This document shows positions 35,995 through 45,568 of a DNA stretch of 64,000 bases, piece after piece. Position numbers and translations under genes: made by a program. The DNA comes from Pseudosporangium ferrugineum. Lineage in GTDB: Bacteria > Actinomycetota > Actinomycetes > Mycobacteriales > Micromonosporaceae. The stretch lies in NCBI RefSeq assembly GCF_003002065.1, contig NZ_PVZG01000007.1, forward strand, positions 248,001 through 312,000, given 5' to 3'. Numbering within the stretch: the stretch's first letter is position 1; every line of letters begins with the position of its first letter. The notes beneath the pieces were generated by a model, which ran no database searches, was not told the origin of the DNA, and saw nothing but the letters and a program-made list of their open reading frames with translations.

Positions 35995-37007
35995 CAGTTG
36001 ATCCTCACTCGCGGGTCCACGACCGCGTAGAGCAGGTCCACGACCAGGTTCGCGACGACCACGAACAGGGCGGCCATCATCGTCACGCCGAGCACCTTCG
36101 GCAGGTCGTTGTTGGTGATCGCGTCGACCGCGTACTTGCCGAGGCCCGGCAGGGAGAAGACCTGCTCGGTGAGGACGGCACCGCCGAGCAGCAGGCCGAA
36201 GTCGAGACCGAAGATGGTCAGCAGCGGGGTGAGCGCGGCCCGCAGGCCGTGCTGCACGGTCACCGCCCGTTCGGGCAGGCCCTTGGCGCGCGCCGTACGG
36301 ATGTAGTCCTCGCCCAGCGTCTCCAGCATGCCGGCCCGGGTGAGCCGGGCATATTGCGCGGAGAACTGGAAGGCGAGCACGATCCACGGCAGCAGCAGGC
36401 TGTAGAACCAGTCGCCGGGATTCTCGGTGAACGGCGTGTACGAGCCGCCGGCGGCCGTCCACTTGAGCTGGTAGCTGAAGACCAGCAGGCTGATCAGGCC
36501 GGTGAAGAAGATCGGCATGGAGACGCCGGCGAGCGAGACGCCCATCGCGGCGCGGTCGAGCAGGGAGCCACGGCGCAGCGCGGACAGCACGCCGGTCGCG
36601 ACGCCGAAGATGACCCAGAGGGTGGCGGCGCCGACCGCCAGCGAGAGCGTGACCGGCAGCCGGTCGAGCAGGTCCGGCCAGACCGGCTGGCGGGTGATGA
36701 AGGAATAGCCGAAGCAGGGCGCCGGGCATTGCTCGGTGCCGCTGCCGTAGTCGTACTCGGAGCCGAGGAAGATGCCCTTGACCCAGCGGCCGTACTGCAC
36801 CCAGATCGGGTCGTAGAAGCCCAGCTTGTGGGCGATCAGGTTCACCGTCTCGGGGGTCGCGGACCGCCCGACGTACCGGGTCGCCAGCGTCTCGGGGGTC
36901 GCGCCGACGAGCCGCGGAACCAGATAGAAGATCGAGAAGACGGCGGCGCTGACGATGAAGAGCAGCAGGACCGCCGCTAACAGACGCCTGATGATGTACG
37001 TGATCAC
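35994..37007 (-). CDS. Oligo/dipeptide ABC transporter permease (DppB-like)
   Basis: A 337-residue permease with six membrane segments. It begins [17 protein letters not shown], has the DppB N-terminal signature, and holds the EAA loop near [27 protein letters not shown]. An extra outer loop (about 60-110) bears two Cys and a Gly/Tyr-rich stretch. The start is GTG with no clear ribosome site. It follows the binding-protein gene after 91 bases that contain a hairpin. Confidence 0.92.
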   Translation of the reverse strand: MITYIIRRLLAAVLLLFIVSAAVFSIFYLVPRLVGATPETLATRYVGRSATPETVNLIAHKLGFYDPIWVQYGRWVKGIFLGSEYDYGSGTEQCPAPCFGYSFITRQPVWPDLLDRLPVTLSLAVGAATLWVIFGVATGVLSALRRGSLLDRAAMGVSLAGVSMPIFFTGLISLLVFSYQLKWTAAGGSYTPFTENPGDWFYSLLLPWIVLAFQFSAQYARLTRAGMLETLGEDYIRTARAKGLPERAVTVQHGLRAALTPLLTIFGLDFGLLLGGAVLTEQVFSLPGLGKYAVDAITNNDLPKVLGVTMMAALFVVVANLVVDLLYAVVDPRVRIN

Positions 37008-37023
37008 AGAGTCCGGCTACGAC

Positions 37024-37051
37024 GGCCGGCCCGGGTCGCCCCGGACCGGCC
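37024..37051 (-). terminator. Partial hairpin between binding-protein and permease genes
   Basis: GGCCGG and CCGGCC arms extend with one mismatch to CCGGG/CCCGG. Such hairpins after a binding-protein gene often protect its mRNA and lower read-through, so more binding protein is made than permease. That role is inference. Confidence 0.45.
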
Positions 37052-37098
37052 GCCTGCTGCCTTCACCTACCCATTCGGAACTAGTGCGTGAGAGGTGG

Positions 37099-38853
37099 TT
37101 ACGCGACGCCGAGCGCCACGTAGTCGTACATGTTGTACGCCGGGTTCACGTACACGTTGGTCAGCTTCTTCGGACGGATCAGCAGGGCCTTGGCGTAGAC
37201 GCCGGGGAGGATGAAGGCGTCCTCCATGACCTTGCGGTCGATCTCGCCCCACTTGGCCTCGCGCGCCTTGGCGTCGGTCAGGCCGAGCGCCTCGTCCAGC
37301 ATCTTGTCGACCTGGGGGTCGCGCACGCTGACGTTCGACGAGCCACCGGTCTCCCGGATGACCCGGCTGTCGACAATCTGCGACAGGTAGCCGAAGCCGT
37401 CGTTCCAGTCCGCACCCCAGCCGTTGGTGGCGAGGCCGATGTTGTTGGCCTTCACGTACGGAGGGTTGCCGGCGTACTGGGAGAAGTAGTCACCCTGCGG
37501 GAACGGCTTGAGCGTGAGCTTGATGCCGACCCGGGCCAGCGACTGCTGCAGCGACTCGGCGGTCGCCTTCTCCTTCGGCCGCTCGGCGCGGTACGCGATG
37601 TTGGTCTCGAAGCCGTTCGGCTGACCGCAGGCCGCCAGGGCCTCCTTGGCCTTGGCCACGTCGCCGGTGTTGTCCGGTCCGGCCGGGTACAGGTCGTACT
37701 TCTGGTAGCCCGGGATGGTGGGCGGCATGATCGTGGAGGCGAGGTCGCCGCCGGCGAGCGGGCCGCCGAACGCGGTCTGGTAGCCGGTGCGGTCCGCGGC
37801 GTACAGGACGGCCTTGCGGCAGTCGATGTTGTCGAGCGGCTTCACCGTGCCGACGATCGACGTGTACCAGAGCCGGCTCTGGTACGGGTTGTCCGTGCCG
37901 GCCTTGGCGGTGGGGTCGCCGACGACGCGTCCCAGCGTGGCGGGCTGCACGCCGGTGCCGACCACGTCGATGTCGAGGTCGCCGGAGAGCAGCCGGTTGT
38001 CGATGTCGTCCGGGTTGACGTTGAGCGACACCTCGAAGGCGTCCGGCAGCGCCTTACGGAACGGGTCGGTCCCCTGGTCCCAGTTCGGGTTCCGCTTGAG
38101 CGTGAAGTTCTTGCCCAGGTTGTTCTGGTCGAACATGTACGGGCCGGTCGAGATCACGTGCTGCTTGTAGTTCGCGCCCTTGTCCTTGGACTCCGGCACC
38201 GGAACCGTCTGGGTCAGCGCGGCGAGGTAGTCGAAACCACCGAACGCCTGCTTCAGGTGGAAGACGACGGTGCTGTCATCGGGGGTCGTGATCGCCGAGT
38301 CGGTGTTGACGCCCTTGGACTTGTACGGGCCCTTGTAGCCCTCGGGGAGGTTCAGGAACTGCCGGAAGTAGTCCGGGCCGTTCGGGAACGTCTCCTTGTC
38401 GAGCGAGCGCAGTACCGCGTACTTGACGTCCGCGGCCTTGACCTCGGTGCCGTCCTCGTACTTGACGCCCTTGCGCAGCTTGTACGTCCAGGTCTTGCCG
38501 TTGTCCTTGGTCTCGCCCAGGTTCTCGGCGAGGTCCGGGATCAGCTCGTTGCCGTCCTGGCCCGCGGAAGGCTTGAACGTCAGCAGGGACCGGCCGTACA
38601 GGCGCAGGAAGTCCCACGAGTAGCCGTAGTAGGTGTCACCCGGGTCGAGCGAGTCCCAGTCACCGGCGTTCGCCAGGCGAATGGTGCCACCCTTCTTGTC
38701 GGAAGGGTTGAAGATCTTGTCGACGGCGGCGTTGAACTCCGGCTTGGCCTTGCTGCCCGAGCTCGAGTCGTCGCCGTCGCCGCCGCACGCGGCTGTCAAT
38801 GAGAGCGCCAGTGCCGCCGTAGCGGCCACCAGCACCCTTGTTCTCTGGTTCAC
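37099..38853 (-). CDS. Peptide ABC transporter substrate-binding lipoprotein (DppA-like)
   Basis: A 584-residue SBP of family 5. The lipobox is SLTAACGG, followed by a Ser/Asp linker. The SBP_bac_5 fold shows KGGTIRLANAGDWDSLDPGDTYYG, YKLRKGVKYEDGTEVKAADV and DYFSQYAGNP. The size and the long open cleft suit oligopeptide capture, and no ligand can be read. The GTG start has AGGGAGG about 12 bases ahead. It is placed between the two permease genes on the minus strand. Confidence 0.93.
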   Translation of the reverse strand: MNQRTRVLVAATAALALSLTAACGGDGDDSSSGSKAKPEFNAAVDKIFNPSDKKGGTIRLANAGDWDSLDPGDTYYGYSWDFLRLYGRSLLTFKPSAGQDGNELIPDLAENLGETKDNGKTWTYKLRKGVKYEDGTEVKAADVKYAVLRSLDKETFPNGPDYFRQFLNLPEGYKGPYKSKGVNTDSAITTPDDSTVVFHLKQAFGGFDYLAALTQTVPVPESKDKGANYKQHVISTGPYMFDQNNLGKNFTLKRNPNWDQGTDPFRKALPDAFEVSLNVNPDDIDNRLLSGDLDIDVVGTGVQPATLGRVVGDPTAKAGTDNPYQSRLWYTSIVGTVKPLDNIDCRKAVLYAADRTGYQTAFGGPLAGGDLASTIMPPTIPGYQKYDLYPAGPDNTGDVAKAKEALAACGQPNGFETNIAYRAERPKEKATAESLQQSLARVGIKLTLKPFPQGDYFSQYAGNPPYVKANNIGLATNGWGADWNDGFGYLSQIVDSRVIRETGGSSNVSVRDPQVDKMLDEALGLTDAKAREAKWGEIDRKVMEDAFILPGVYAKALLIRPKKLTNVYVNPAYNMYDYVALGVA

Positions 38854-38927
38854 TTGTCAGCAACCTCCCTGGTGGAACGGCCCGCTTCCGGGCCGCCTGG
38901 CTGGCGAGAAAGTCGTGCGGCACATGA

Positions 38928-39923
38928 TCAGCGCCGGCCCTTCGGGTCGAGCGCGTCGCGCAGGCCATCACCGAACAGGTTGAAGGCGAGCACGGTGATG
39001 AAGATCGCCATGCCGGGGAAGAACATGAAGTGCCAGATCGTGTAGAACCGGGCGGCGTCGGAGAGCATGCCGCCCCAGCTCGCGGTGGGCGGCCGCACGC
39101 CGACCCCGAGGAACGACAGCGCCGCCTCGAACAGGATGTTCGTCGGGATGAGCAGCGTCGCGTAGATCAGGATCGGCGCCACCAGGTTGGGCAGCAGTTC
39201 CTTGAAGATGATGTACGGCCCGCGCGCGCCGAGGCTCCGCGCGGCATCCACGAACTCGCGCTCCCGCAGCGACAGCGTCTGCCCCCGGACGATGCGCCCG
39301 ATGTACGGCCAGCTGAAGAAGCCGATGATGAACACCAGCAGCGCGATCCGCAGCGCGTCACCGGTCAGCCCGAACGCTTTGTCCGGGATGACGCCCGCCA
39401 GCGCGATCGAGAAGACCAGCAGCGGGAAGGCGAGGAAGACGTCCATGGCCCGGCTGATCAGCGCGTCGACCCAGCCGCCGAAGAAGCCGGCGACCACGCC
39501 GAGGATCGAGCCGATGACGACCGACAGGCCGGTCGCCAGGAACGCGATCAGCAGCGAGATGCGCGCGCCGTAGACGACGCGGCTGAAGATGTCCCGGCCG
39601 TTCTGCGGCTCCACACCGAACAGGTGGTCGCCACTGATTCCCGTGCCGCCCTTGGGCGCCAGGGTGCTGGTGTCGATCAGGTTCTGGTGGAACTCGTTGG
39701 GCGGATCGCCGAGGAACTTCACGATCAGCGGCGCGAAGATCGCGACCAGGATGAGGAAGACGATGACATAGCCGCCGGACATGGCGACCTTGTCGCGCTT
39801 GAGCCGGGTCCAGGCGATGCGGCCGAGTGACCGGCCCTCGATCGCCTTGCCGGGAACGCTGCCCTCGGCGGGGTCCGGCGTCACCGGAACCTGGTCAGAG
39901 ACCGTGCCGGGTCCAACGACCAT
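38928..39923 (-). CDS. Oligo/dipeptide ABC transporter permease (DppC-like)
   Basis: A 331-residue permease with the DppC N-terminal segment (AIEGRSLGRIAWTRLKRDKVAMSG) and six membrane segments. The EAA motif reads EFVDAARSLGARGPYIIFKELLPN. The start is the ATG at 39923 (MVVGPGTVSDQV) with GAGAGG about 11 bases ahead; the open frame further up is Arg/Gly-rich noise. It is the first gene of the five-gene operon, an unusual place for DppC. Confidence 0.92.
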   Translation of the reverse strand: MVVGPGTVSDQVPVTPDPAEGSVPGKAIEGRSLGRIAWTRLKRDKVAMSGGYVIVFLILVAIFAPLIVKFLGDPPNEFHQNLIDTSTLAPKGGTGISGDHLFGVEPQNGRDIFSRVVYGARISLLIAFLATGLSVVIGSILGVVAGFFGGWVDALISRAMDVFLAFPLLVFSIALAGVIPDKAFGLTGDALRIALLVFIIGFFSWPYIGRIVRGQTLSLREREFVDAARSLGARGPYIIFKELLPNLVAPILIYATLLIPTNILFEAALSFLGVGVRPPTASWGGMLSDAARFYTIWHFMFFPGMAIFITVLAFNLFGDGLRDALDPKGRR

Positions 39924-40016
39924 GGAGCGCCCGGTCCTCTCCCGGCGACCGCGCCACGGCACCTTCGCCGAGCCGGACCAGCTGCACCCCGGGTCGGACC
40001 GGCCCCGCCGCGCGGG

Positions 40017-40030
40017 CAACCGATCGGTTG
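40017..40030. promoter_or_regulatory. Perfect palindrome upstream of dpp operon
   Basis: CAACCGATCGGTTG is a 14-base perfect palindrome, 94 bases before the DppC start. It may be an operator for a dimeric repressor. No regulator gene lies beside it. Confidence 0.4.
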
Positions 40031-40092
40031 TCGCGTACGTGGACTGCTACAGCCCGCCCCAGCGATGGTGACGCCGGTGCCGGCATGCCGAA

Positions 40093-40120
40093 CGTGCGAA
40101 CGGGTTGCGCCGTTCGCACG
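40093..40120 (-). terminator. Hairpin between recR and dpp operon
   Basis: Perfect ten-base arms CGTGCGAACG and CGTTCGCACG with an eight-base loop, about 160 bases after the recR stop and 170 before the dpp start. Probably ends recR transcription. No T run. Confidence 0.5.
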
Positions 40121-40278
40121 AGAGGAACGCTCACGTACTCGGCGTCGCCGGTCAAGCCCCTTCAGTCCTCGTAACCAAGTTCAGGCCGCGCCGTGATGGC
40201 AGCGTGATCTCTCCGGGGAAGCACATCCGTACGCCCGCACCGTAACGGACGAAATGTGCGCCCTCCCGGAGGAACCCG

Positions 40279-40872
40279 TCAAACGGCGCGTCGCCCTTCG
40301 AAAGCCCGGCCCAGCGTGATCTCGTCGGCGTACTCGAGGTCACCGCCGACCGGAAGGCCGCTCGCCAGCCGGGTCACGGCGATGCCCATCGGCTTCACCA
40401 TGAGGGCCAGATAGGTGGCCGTCGCCTCGCCCTCGGTGTTCGGGTCGGTGGCCAGGATCAACTCCTTGACCTCGCCCGTACCGAGCCGCACGAGCAGCTC
40501 CCGGATCCGCAGGTTGTCCGGCCCGATCCCCTCGAGCGGATTGATGGCGCCACCCAGGACGTGATACCGCCCCCGGAACTCGCCGGTCCGCTCGATCGCC
40601 ACGACATCCTTGGGCTCCTCGACGACACAGAGCACTTCATTCGTACGGCGAGTGTCGCGGCACACCCGGCACTGCTCCGACTCGGCCACGTTGAAGCAGG
40701 TGGTACAGAACCGGACCAGCTCCTTGACCTTGCGCAGGGCGGTGGCCAGCCGGTTGACGTCGGCGGGATCGGCGGAGAGGACGTGAAAGGCGATCCGCTG
40801 GGCGCTCTTCGGGCCGACACCCGGAAGCCGCCCCAGCTCGTCGATCAGGTCCTGGATGGCACCCTCGTACAC
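40279..40872 (-). CDS. recR: Recombination protein RecR
   Basis: A 197-residue RecR, which acts with RecO and RecF to load RecA on gapped DNA. It has the helix-hairpin-helix [14 protein letters not shown] (16-29), a C4 zinc site (CTTC ... CRVC, about 57-73) and a Toprim domain with [16 protein letters not shown] start four bases after ybaB, so recR and ybaB are cotranscribed as in most bacteria. Confidence 0.97.
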   Translation of the reverse strand: MYEGAIQDLIDELGRLPGVGPKSAQRIAFHVLSADPADVNRLATALRKVKELVRFCTTCFNVAESEQCRVCRDTRRTNEVLCVVEEPKDVVAIERTGEFRGRYHVLGGAINPLEGIGPDNLRIRELLVRLGTGEVKELILATDPNTEGEATATYLALMVKPMGIAVTRLASGLPVGGDLEYADEITLGRAFEGRRAV

Positions 40873-40876
40873 GGAC

Positions 40877-41209
40877 TCAGAACCCCGGCAGGCTCAGGCC
40901 ACCGAGACCACCGGTGGCCGGGCCCATCTTCTGCTCGGTGAGCTCCCGCTGCGCCTCGGCGGCATTGTGGATCGCGGCAAGCACCAGATCCTCGAGCGTC
41001 TCGACGTCGTCGGCGTCGACCGCCTTAGGATCGATCTTCACGGACTTGTACTCGCCCAGCCCGGTCACCACCACCGTGACGAGCCCACCGCCGGCCGTCC
41101 CGGTCAGCTCGGCCTCGGCCAGCTCGGCCTGAGCCTGAGCGACCTGCTGCTGCATCTTCTGCGCCTGCTTCATGATCTGCTGCATGTTCGGCTGTCCACC
41201 GGGGCGCAT
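40877..41209 (-). CDS. YbaB/EbfC nucleoid-associated protein
   Basis: A 110-residue YbaB/EbfC protein. Coiled-coil N-terminus ([21 protein letters not shown]), the beta sheet core [21 protein letters not shown] and a Gly-rich tail. It binds DNA as a dimer. AGGAG is seven bases ahead of the ATG. It lies between dnaX and recR, the normal dnaX-ybaB-recR order, but here a 312-base repeat-filled gap separates it from dnaX. Confidence 0.95.
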   Translation of the reverse strand: MRPGGQPNMQQIMKQAQKMQQQVAQAQAELAEAELTGTAGGGLVTVVVTGLGEYKSVKIDPKAVDADDVETLEDLVLAAIHNAAEAQRELTEQKMGPATGGLGGLSLPGF

Positions 41210-41275
41210 ACGTCACTCCTCGCATCAAAGGGCTGGTCCGCTCCATTGTCCCGCGACCCCGGCAGGCCCCCGGAC

Positions 41276-41418
41276 CGGGGCGCCCGGACCCGCCCCACGC
41301 CGGGACGCCCAGACCTGCCCCGCGCCGGGACGCCCGGACCCGGCCCGCGCCGGGACGGCCGGACCTGCCCCGCGCCGGGGCGCCCGGACCCGGCCCGCGC
41401 CGGGACGGCCGGGCTTCC
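41276..41418. repeat. 25-bp tandem repeat between dnaX and ybaB
   Basis: About 5.7 copies of a 25-base unit (cgggacgcccggacccggcc + cgcgc) run from 41276. Copies differ at a few set positions (acg/gcg, ggcc/gccc, ccggc/tgccc). The 312-base interval 41210-41521 has no gene; ORFs that seem to cross it only translate the repeat. Confidence 0.85.
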
Positions 41419-41521
41419 GCCACCGGGGCCGACCGGTTCTCGTGACGGCGACCGGGCCGGCGCGGCCCGGGCCCCGCGGCGACCGGTCCGCCGCAGTCTC
41501 TGGCCGGCCCTCGCGGTCGAG

Positions 41522-44500
41522 TCAGGGCTCGCTGATCTTCTCGGCGCCGAACACCTCCTGGAGCAACTGAACGGCCTGCTGCTCACTGCTCTGCCGGGCG
41601 GTCTTCTCGTCGATCACATCGTCGAGCGGCTCATCCCCCGGATCGAACCCCTCCCAGGCCGCGCCGTCCGCCTTGGCGGGCCCGTCGTACTCGGGGTCGT
41701 ACGGAGCCTCCTCGGTGGGCGAACCATCCGCCCAGGCCCCGGCGTCCGATGAGCCGGAGCGGGCGGCACCCGGCCGCCCGCCGGGCCGGGCGGGCGCCCT
41801 GGAACCCGGCCGCGCTCCCGGGCCGGCGGGGCCTGGCCTTGCGGGCGCCGGAGCGCCTGCGGGCATCGGAGCGCCTGCGGGCGCCGGGGCCGCTGCGGAG
41901 CCGGCGCCGCGCGCGGGAGCCTGGGCGGCGCCACGTGCAGAGGCCTGGGCGGCGCCACGCGCTGGGGCCTGGGCGCTGCCGCGGGTGCCCGCCGGCGCGG
42001 CACCGCGTGCGGCTGCGGCTCGTGCTGCGGCGATGGCCGCGCTCGGTGCGGCTGCGCGCGCTCCGCTCAGTCCGGAGGATTGCGCGGGCGCCACGGCGTG
42101 GCCGCCGTTCGACGGGCTCGCGCCACCAGCTCCGCTTGCTCCCGGCGGGTCGTTGCGAGGGACGATCCGTTCTGCCGCCCCTTCGCTCGCGCCCACGGTT
42201 GCTTCCCCGCTGCTCGCGGAACCAGGCCCGGAACCGTCAACCGCTCCCGGCGCGGTGGGTCCTCGCCCTGCCGCGGTTCCGTCGGCCGGACGGGAGTCGA
42301 TCGAACCTTGTCCCGCCACGAACGTGGGGTCACCGGCAGCCCCCTGCCCGGTTGCGGAGCCGTCTGCCGAAGCCGGCCCGGGACCTGACTCCGGCATCGC
42401 GGCGGAACCCGGTGAGAAGGCTGCCTCCGAGGCGGAACTCCGAACGTCGGCGGCCCGCGCACCGGGTCGGACCGGCTCGGGCCAGCCGCCATCGTCCTCG
42501 TCCGTGGGCGGATGTGGACTCGCGGGCGGGGTCGCGAGGCCGCCGGGCTTGACCGGTTCCGGCCAGCCTCCGTCGTCCTCCTCGTCGGCCGGTGACTGCC
42601 GGCCGCCCTGCGGTCCACCCGAGGTCTGGCGCGCGGCTTGCGGCCCGCCTGTCGTCTGGCGTGCGGCTTGCGGCCCTCCGGCCGTCTCCCGGGAGGCGGA
42701 CGCCTGGGCCGGCATTCGCTGGACGGGAGCGTCGTCCCGAGTCGGCCGGGTCTGCACGGGACCGGAATCCCTGGAGGCGGGACCTCCGCCGCCCTGCGGA
42801 CCTTGGGCAGGACCGCCACCCTGCGGGCCCGGACCACCGCCACCCTGCGGACCTTGGGCAGGACCGCCACCCTGCGGGCCCGGACCACCGCCACCCTGCG
42901 GACCTTGGGCAGGACCGCCACCCTGCGGGCCCGGACCACCGCCACCCTGCGGACCTTGGGCAGGACCGCCACCCTGCGGGCCCGGACCACCGCCACCCTG
43001 CGGACCTTGGGCAGGACCGCCACCCTGCGGGCCTCGGGGGGCGGGGCGGCCGCCCGAGCCGGGGGAGGCGCCGCCCTCGCCGGCGACGTCGCAGCGGATC
43101 TGCCAGCGGCCGCCGAGTGCTTCGTAGAGGGCGTCGGCGATGAGCTGGGGTTCCGCCGACACCATGCGGGCGTGGGCGGGGAAGCGGAAGGTCAGGACGA
43201 CGGTCTGGCCCTCGAGGTCGCGGACCGTGGCGCCCTGGGCCAGGGCGGCGATCTTCTTGCTCTTCCGGCTGACGGCCACCATGATCTCGGGCCACACTTC
43301 GCGGATCGAGGCGGCGGAGAGCTGGCCGGGCACGGTGTCGGAGACGAGGCCGGGCTCCTCGGGGGCGTCCGGCATGAGTCCGGCCGGCTCGGGGCGCCGG
43401 GGCGCGGTGGGCTGCGGGTCGGCGTCGGCGGGGAGGAACTCCGGCTCCGGCTCGGACCAGGCCTGTCCGGGCCCAGCCTGTCCGGGCCCGGCGGGCTGCG
43501 GCTCGTGCGGCGAGGGCCCGGCATGCTGCGGCAAGGGTCCGCCGTGTTGCGGCGAGGGCCCGGCATGCTGCGGCAAGGGTCCGCCGTGCTGCGGCGAGGG
43601 CCCGGCGTGTTGCGGCGAGGGGGCGGCGGGTTGCCGCGAGGGCGCGGCTCCGTGCAGCGAAGACCCGACGGGCTGCGGCGACAGCCCCGCGGGCTGCGGC
43701 GACAGCCCCGCGGGCTGCGGCGAAGACTCGGCGAGTTGCAGCGAAGGTGCTGCTTCGTGCGGCGACGGGGCTTGCGGGGGCTCGGCGCGGCGGGGCTCCG
43801 GCGCGGCGGGCTGCGCAGCATCCGGCGTCGTGGCTACCGCGCCGCTGGGCGGGACCGGGGCGTCGGTGGCCGGCCCGGCGTGGTCCGTGCCGGGGTCGCG
43901 CCGCGGGATGTCCGGGGTGGCGGCTGAGGCGCCGTTGGGGGATGCCGCCGGGGAGGTTGGGGTCGGGGAGGTTGGGGCCGCGGAGGCTGCCTGCGCGGGC
44001 TCGGCGGCGGCTCCGGGGGCGCCCGGGCGGCGGGCTGCCGCGGCGGCGGCGCGGGCCGCGGACAACCCCACGCCCGCTACCGAGCCGGGCGCGGAGGCTG
44101 CCGGGGCCGCTGTGGTCGGGGACGGGTGCTCCGGGCGTACGGAATCGGGGTCGGACGTGAGGGTGAGCCGCCGTTCCATGCGCTCCAACCGCTGGAGCAG
44201 CGCGCCGCTGGAGTCGTCGGCGCCGGGGAGGAGCATGCGGGCCGTGATCAGTTCGAGGAGGAGGCGGGGGGCGGTCGTGCCGCGCATCTCGACCAGGCCG
44301 TTGTGCACGATGTCGGCGCAGCGGGAGAGGGCCGCCGGGCCGAGGCGGGTGGCCTGGGCGCCCATCTGCTCGAGCTGGTCGGCCGGGCCGTCGATGAGGC
44401 CCTTGGTGACCGCGTCCGGAACCTGCTGCAGGACGATCAGGTCGCGGAAACGTTCGAGCAGGTCGGACGCGAAGCGGCGGGGGTCGTGGCCGGCCTCGGC

Positions 44501-45319
44501 GACGCGGTCGATCGTCTGGTAAGCCGCGGCGCCGTCCCCGGCGGCCAGCGCGTCGCACATCTCGTCGATCAGCGCGACGTCGGTGACACCGAGCAGCGCG
44601 ACGGCCCGCGCGTAGTCCACGCCCTCGGGCCCGGCCCCGGCGATGAGCTGGTCGAGCACCGAGAGCGTGTCCCGGGCGCTGCCCCCGCCCGCCCGGACGA
44701 CCAGAGGAAGAACAGCCGGGTCCACGTGTACGCCCTCAGCCTCGGTCAACTGCTGCAGGTACGGCCGCAGCGTCGCCGGAGGAATCAGCCGGAACGGGTA
44801 GTGATGGGTCCGCGACCGGATCGTGCCGAGCACCTTCTCCGGCTCGGTCGTGGCGAAGATGAACTTGACGTAGTCCGGCGGCTCCTCGACGAGCTTGAGG
44901 AGCGCGTTGAAGCCGGCCGACGAGACCATGTGCGCCTCGTCGATGACGTAGATCTTGTAGCGGCTGCTCGCGGGGGCGAAGAACGCCTTCTCCCGCAGCT
45001 CACGCGCGTCGTCGACGCCGCCGTGGCTGGCCGCGTCGATCTCGATGACGTCGATGGACCCGGCGCCGTCGTTGGCCAGCGACCTGCACGAGCCGCACAC
45101 CCCGCACGGCTCGGGAGTGGGACCCTGCTCACAGTTCAGCGACCGGGCCAGGATCCGGGCGCTGGAGGTCTTGCCGCACCCGCGCGGCCCGGAGAACAGA
45201 TAGGCGTGGTGCAGCCGCCCGCTCCGCAGCGCCTGCGACAGCGGCTCGGTAACGTGCTCCTGCCCGATGACCTCGGCAAACGTGCGAGGCCGATACTTGC
45301 GGTACAGGGCCAGTGCCAC
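41522..45319 (-). CDS. dnaX: DNA polymerase III subunits gamma/tau
   Basis: A 1265-residue clamp-loader subunit, much longer than usual (about 580-750). The AAA module (1-370) has LFSGPRGCGKTSSARILARSL (P-loop about 41-48), a four-Cys zinc site (CEQGPTPEPCGVCGSC), DEAHM and SRTHHYPFRL sensor motifs. The middle is a Pro/Ala/Gln/Gly-rich linker of some 700 residues, including a 17-residue repeat of the GPQGGGPAQ type, and repeats such as PQPAGLSPQ and PQHAGPSPQHGG. A tau-like domain V stretch (IREVWPEIMVAVSRKSKKIAAL) lies at about 660. The GTG start follows an AGGAGGAGG run. The ffs gene lies just upstream, as in other actinobacteria. Confidence 0.95.
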   Translation of the reverse strand: MALALYRKYRPRTFAEVIGQEHVTEPLSQALRSGRLHHAYLFSGPRGCGKTSSARILARSLNCEQGPTPEPCGVCGSCRSLANDGAGSIDVIEIDAASHGGVDDARELREKAFFAPASSRYKIYVIDEAHMVSSAGFNALLKLVEEPPDYVKFIFATTEPEKVLGTIRSRTHHYPFRLIPPATLRPYLQQLTEAEGVHVDPAVLPLVVRAGGGSARDTLSVLDQLIAGAGPEGVDYARAVALLGVTDVALIDEMCDALAAGDGAAAYQTIDRVAEAGHDPRRFASDLLERFRDLIVLQQVPDAVTKGLIDGPADQLEQMGAQATRLGPAALSRCADIVHNGLVEMRGTTAPRLLLELITARMLLPGADDSSGALLQRLERMERRLTLTSDPDSVRPEHPSPTTAAPAASAPGSVAGVGLSAARAAAAAARRPGAPGAAAEPAQAASAAPTSPTPTSPAASPNGASAATPDIPRRDPGTDHAGPATDAPVPPSGAVATTPDAAQPAAPEPRRAEPPQAPSPHEAAPSLQLAESSPQPAGLSPQPAGLSPQPVGSSLHGAAPSRQPAAPSPQHAGPSPQHGGPLPQHAGPSPQHGGPLPQHAGPSPHEPQPAGPGQAGPGQAWSEPEPEFLPADADPQPTAPRRPEPAGLMPDAPEEPGLVSDTVPGQLSAASIREVWPEIMVAVSRKSKKIAALAQGATVRDLEGQTVVLTFRFPAHARMVSAEPQLIADALYEALGGRWQIRCDVAGEGGASPGSGGRPAPRGPQGGGPAQGPQGGGGPGPQGGGPAQGPQGGGGPGPQGGGPAQGPQGGGGPGPQGGGPAQGPQGGGGPGPQGGGPAQGPQGGGGPASRDSGPVQTRPTRDDAPVQRMPAQASASRETAGGPQAARQTTGGPQAARQTSGGPQGGRQSPADEEDDGGWPEPVKPGGLATPPASPHPPTDEDDGGWPEPVRPGARAADVRSSASEAAFSPGSAAMPESGPGPASADGSATGQGAAGDPTFVAGQGSIDSRPADGTAAGRGPTAPGAVDGSGPGSASSGEATVGASEGAAERIVPRNDPPGASGAGGASPSNGGHAVAPAQSSGLSGARAAAPSAAIAAARAAAARGAAPAGTRGSAQAPARGAAQASARGAAQAPARGAGSAAAPAPAGAPMPAGAPAPARPGPAGPGARPGSRAPARPGGRPGAARSGSSDAGAWADGSPTEEAPYDPEYDGPAKADGAAWEGFDPGDEPLDDVIDEKTARQSSEQQAVQLLQEVFGAEKISEP
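42790..43035 (-). repeat. 51-bp coding tandem repeat in dnaX (five copies)
   Basis: Units start at 42790, 42841, 42892, 42943 and 42994. The copies are almost identical and encode the 17-residue unit GPQGGGPAQGPQGGGGP. The unit is a multiple of three, so copy number can change without a frameshift. Confidence 0.93.
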
Positions 45320-45392
45320 TCCTGCCTCCTCCTGACGACCGCGCCATTCTCCGTCGAGGGTGTGACAAGAACAAACGGCGTGCCCCAGAAGT

Positions 45393-45488
45393 GAAGGACC
45401 CCCCGTGCACCCGCCAGAGCCCGCTTATCCTTGCTGCCTTCCGGCCCTGGGGAGGTTCACGGGGTACGCGCCGCACGAGGGGCTGTGG
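45393..45488 (-). ncRNA. ffs: Signal recognition particle RNA (small bacterial type)
   Basis: The minus-strand RNA contains the SRP core: GTGAACC, CAGGGCCGGAAGGCAGCAAGG and ...TAAGCGGGC, with the GGAA tetraloop and asymmetric loop of helix 8. Flanks CCCCGTG and CACGGGG pair. The ends are approximate. It lies upstream of dnaX on the same strand, as in mycobacteria and streptomycetes. Confidence 0.9.
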
Positions 45489-45568
45489 GACAGCCTACCC
45501 GGAGCCCCGGGACGCCCGGCGGGCACTCCCGCGGAAACCGGTTCGGACGGTTCTGTATCCTGTTCGAC

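Noticed and set aside
41210..41521. 132-138-residue ORFs over the 25-bp repeat
   Set aside because: They only translate the repeat in several frames; no conserved domain or start signal.
42790..43035. CRISPR-like array
   Set aside because: The repeats are contiguous, in frame and without unique spacers; no cas gene is near.
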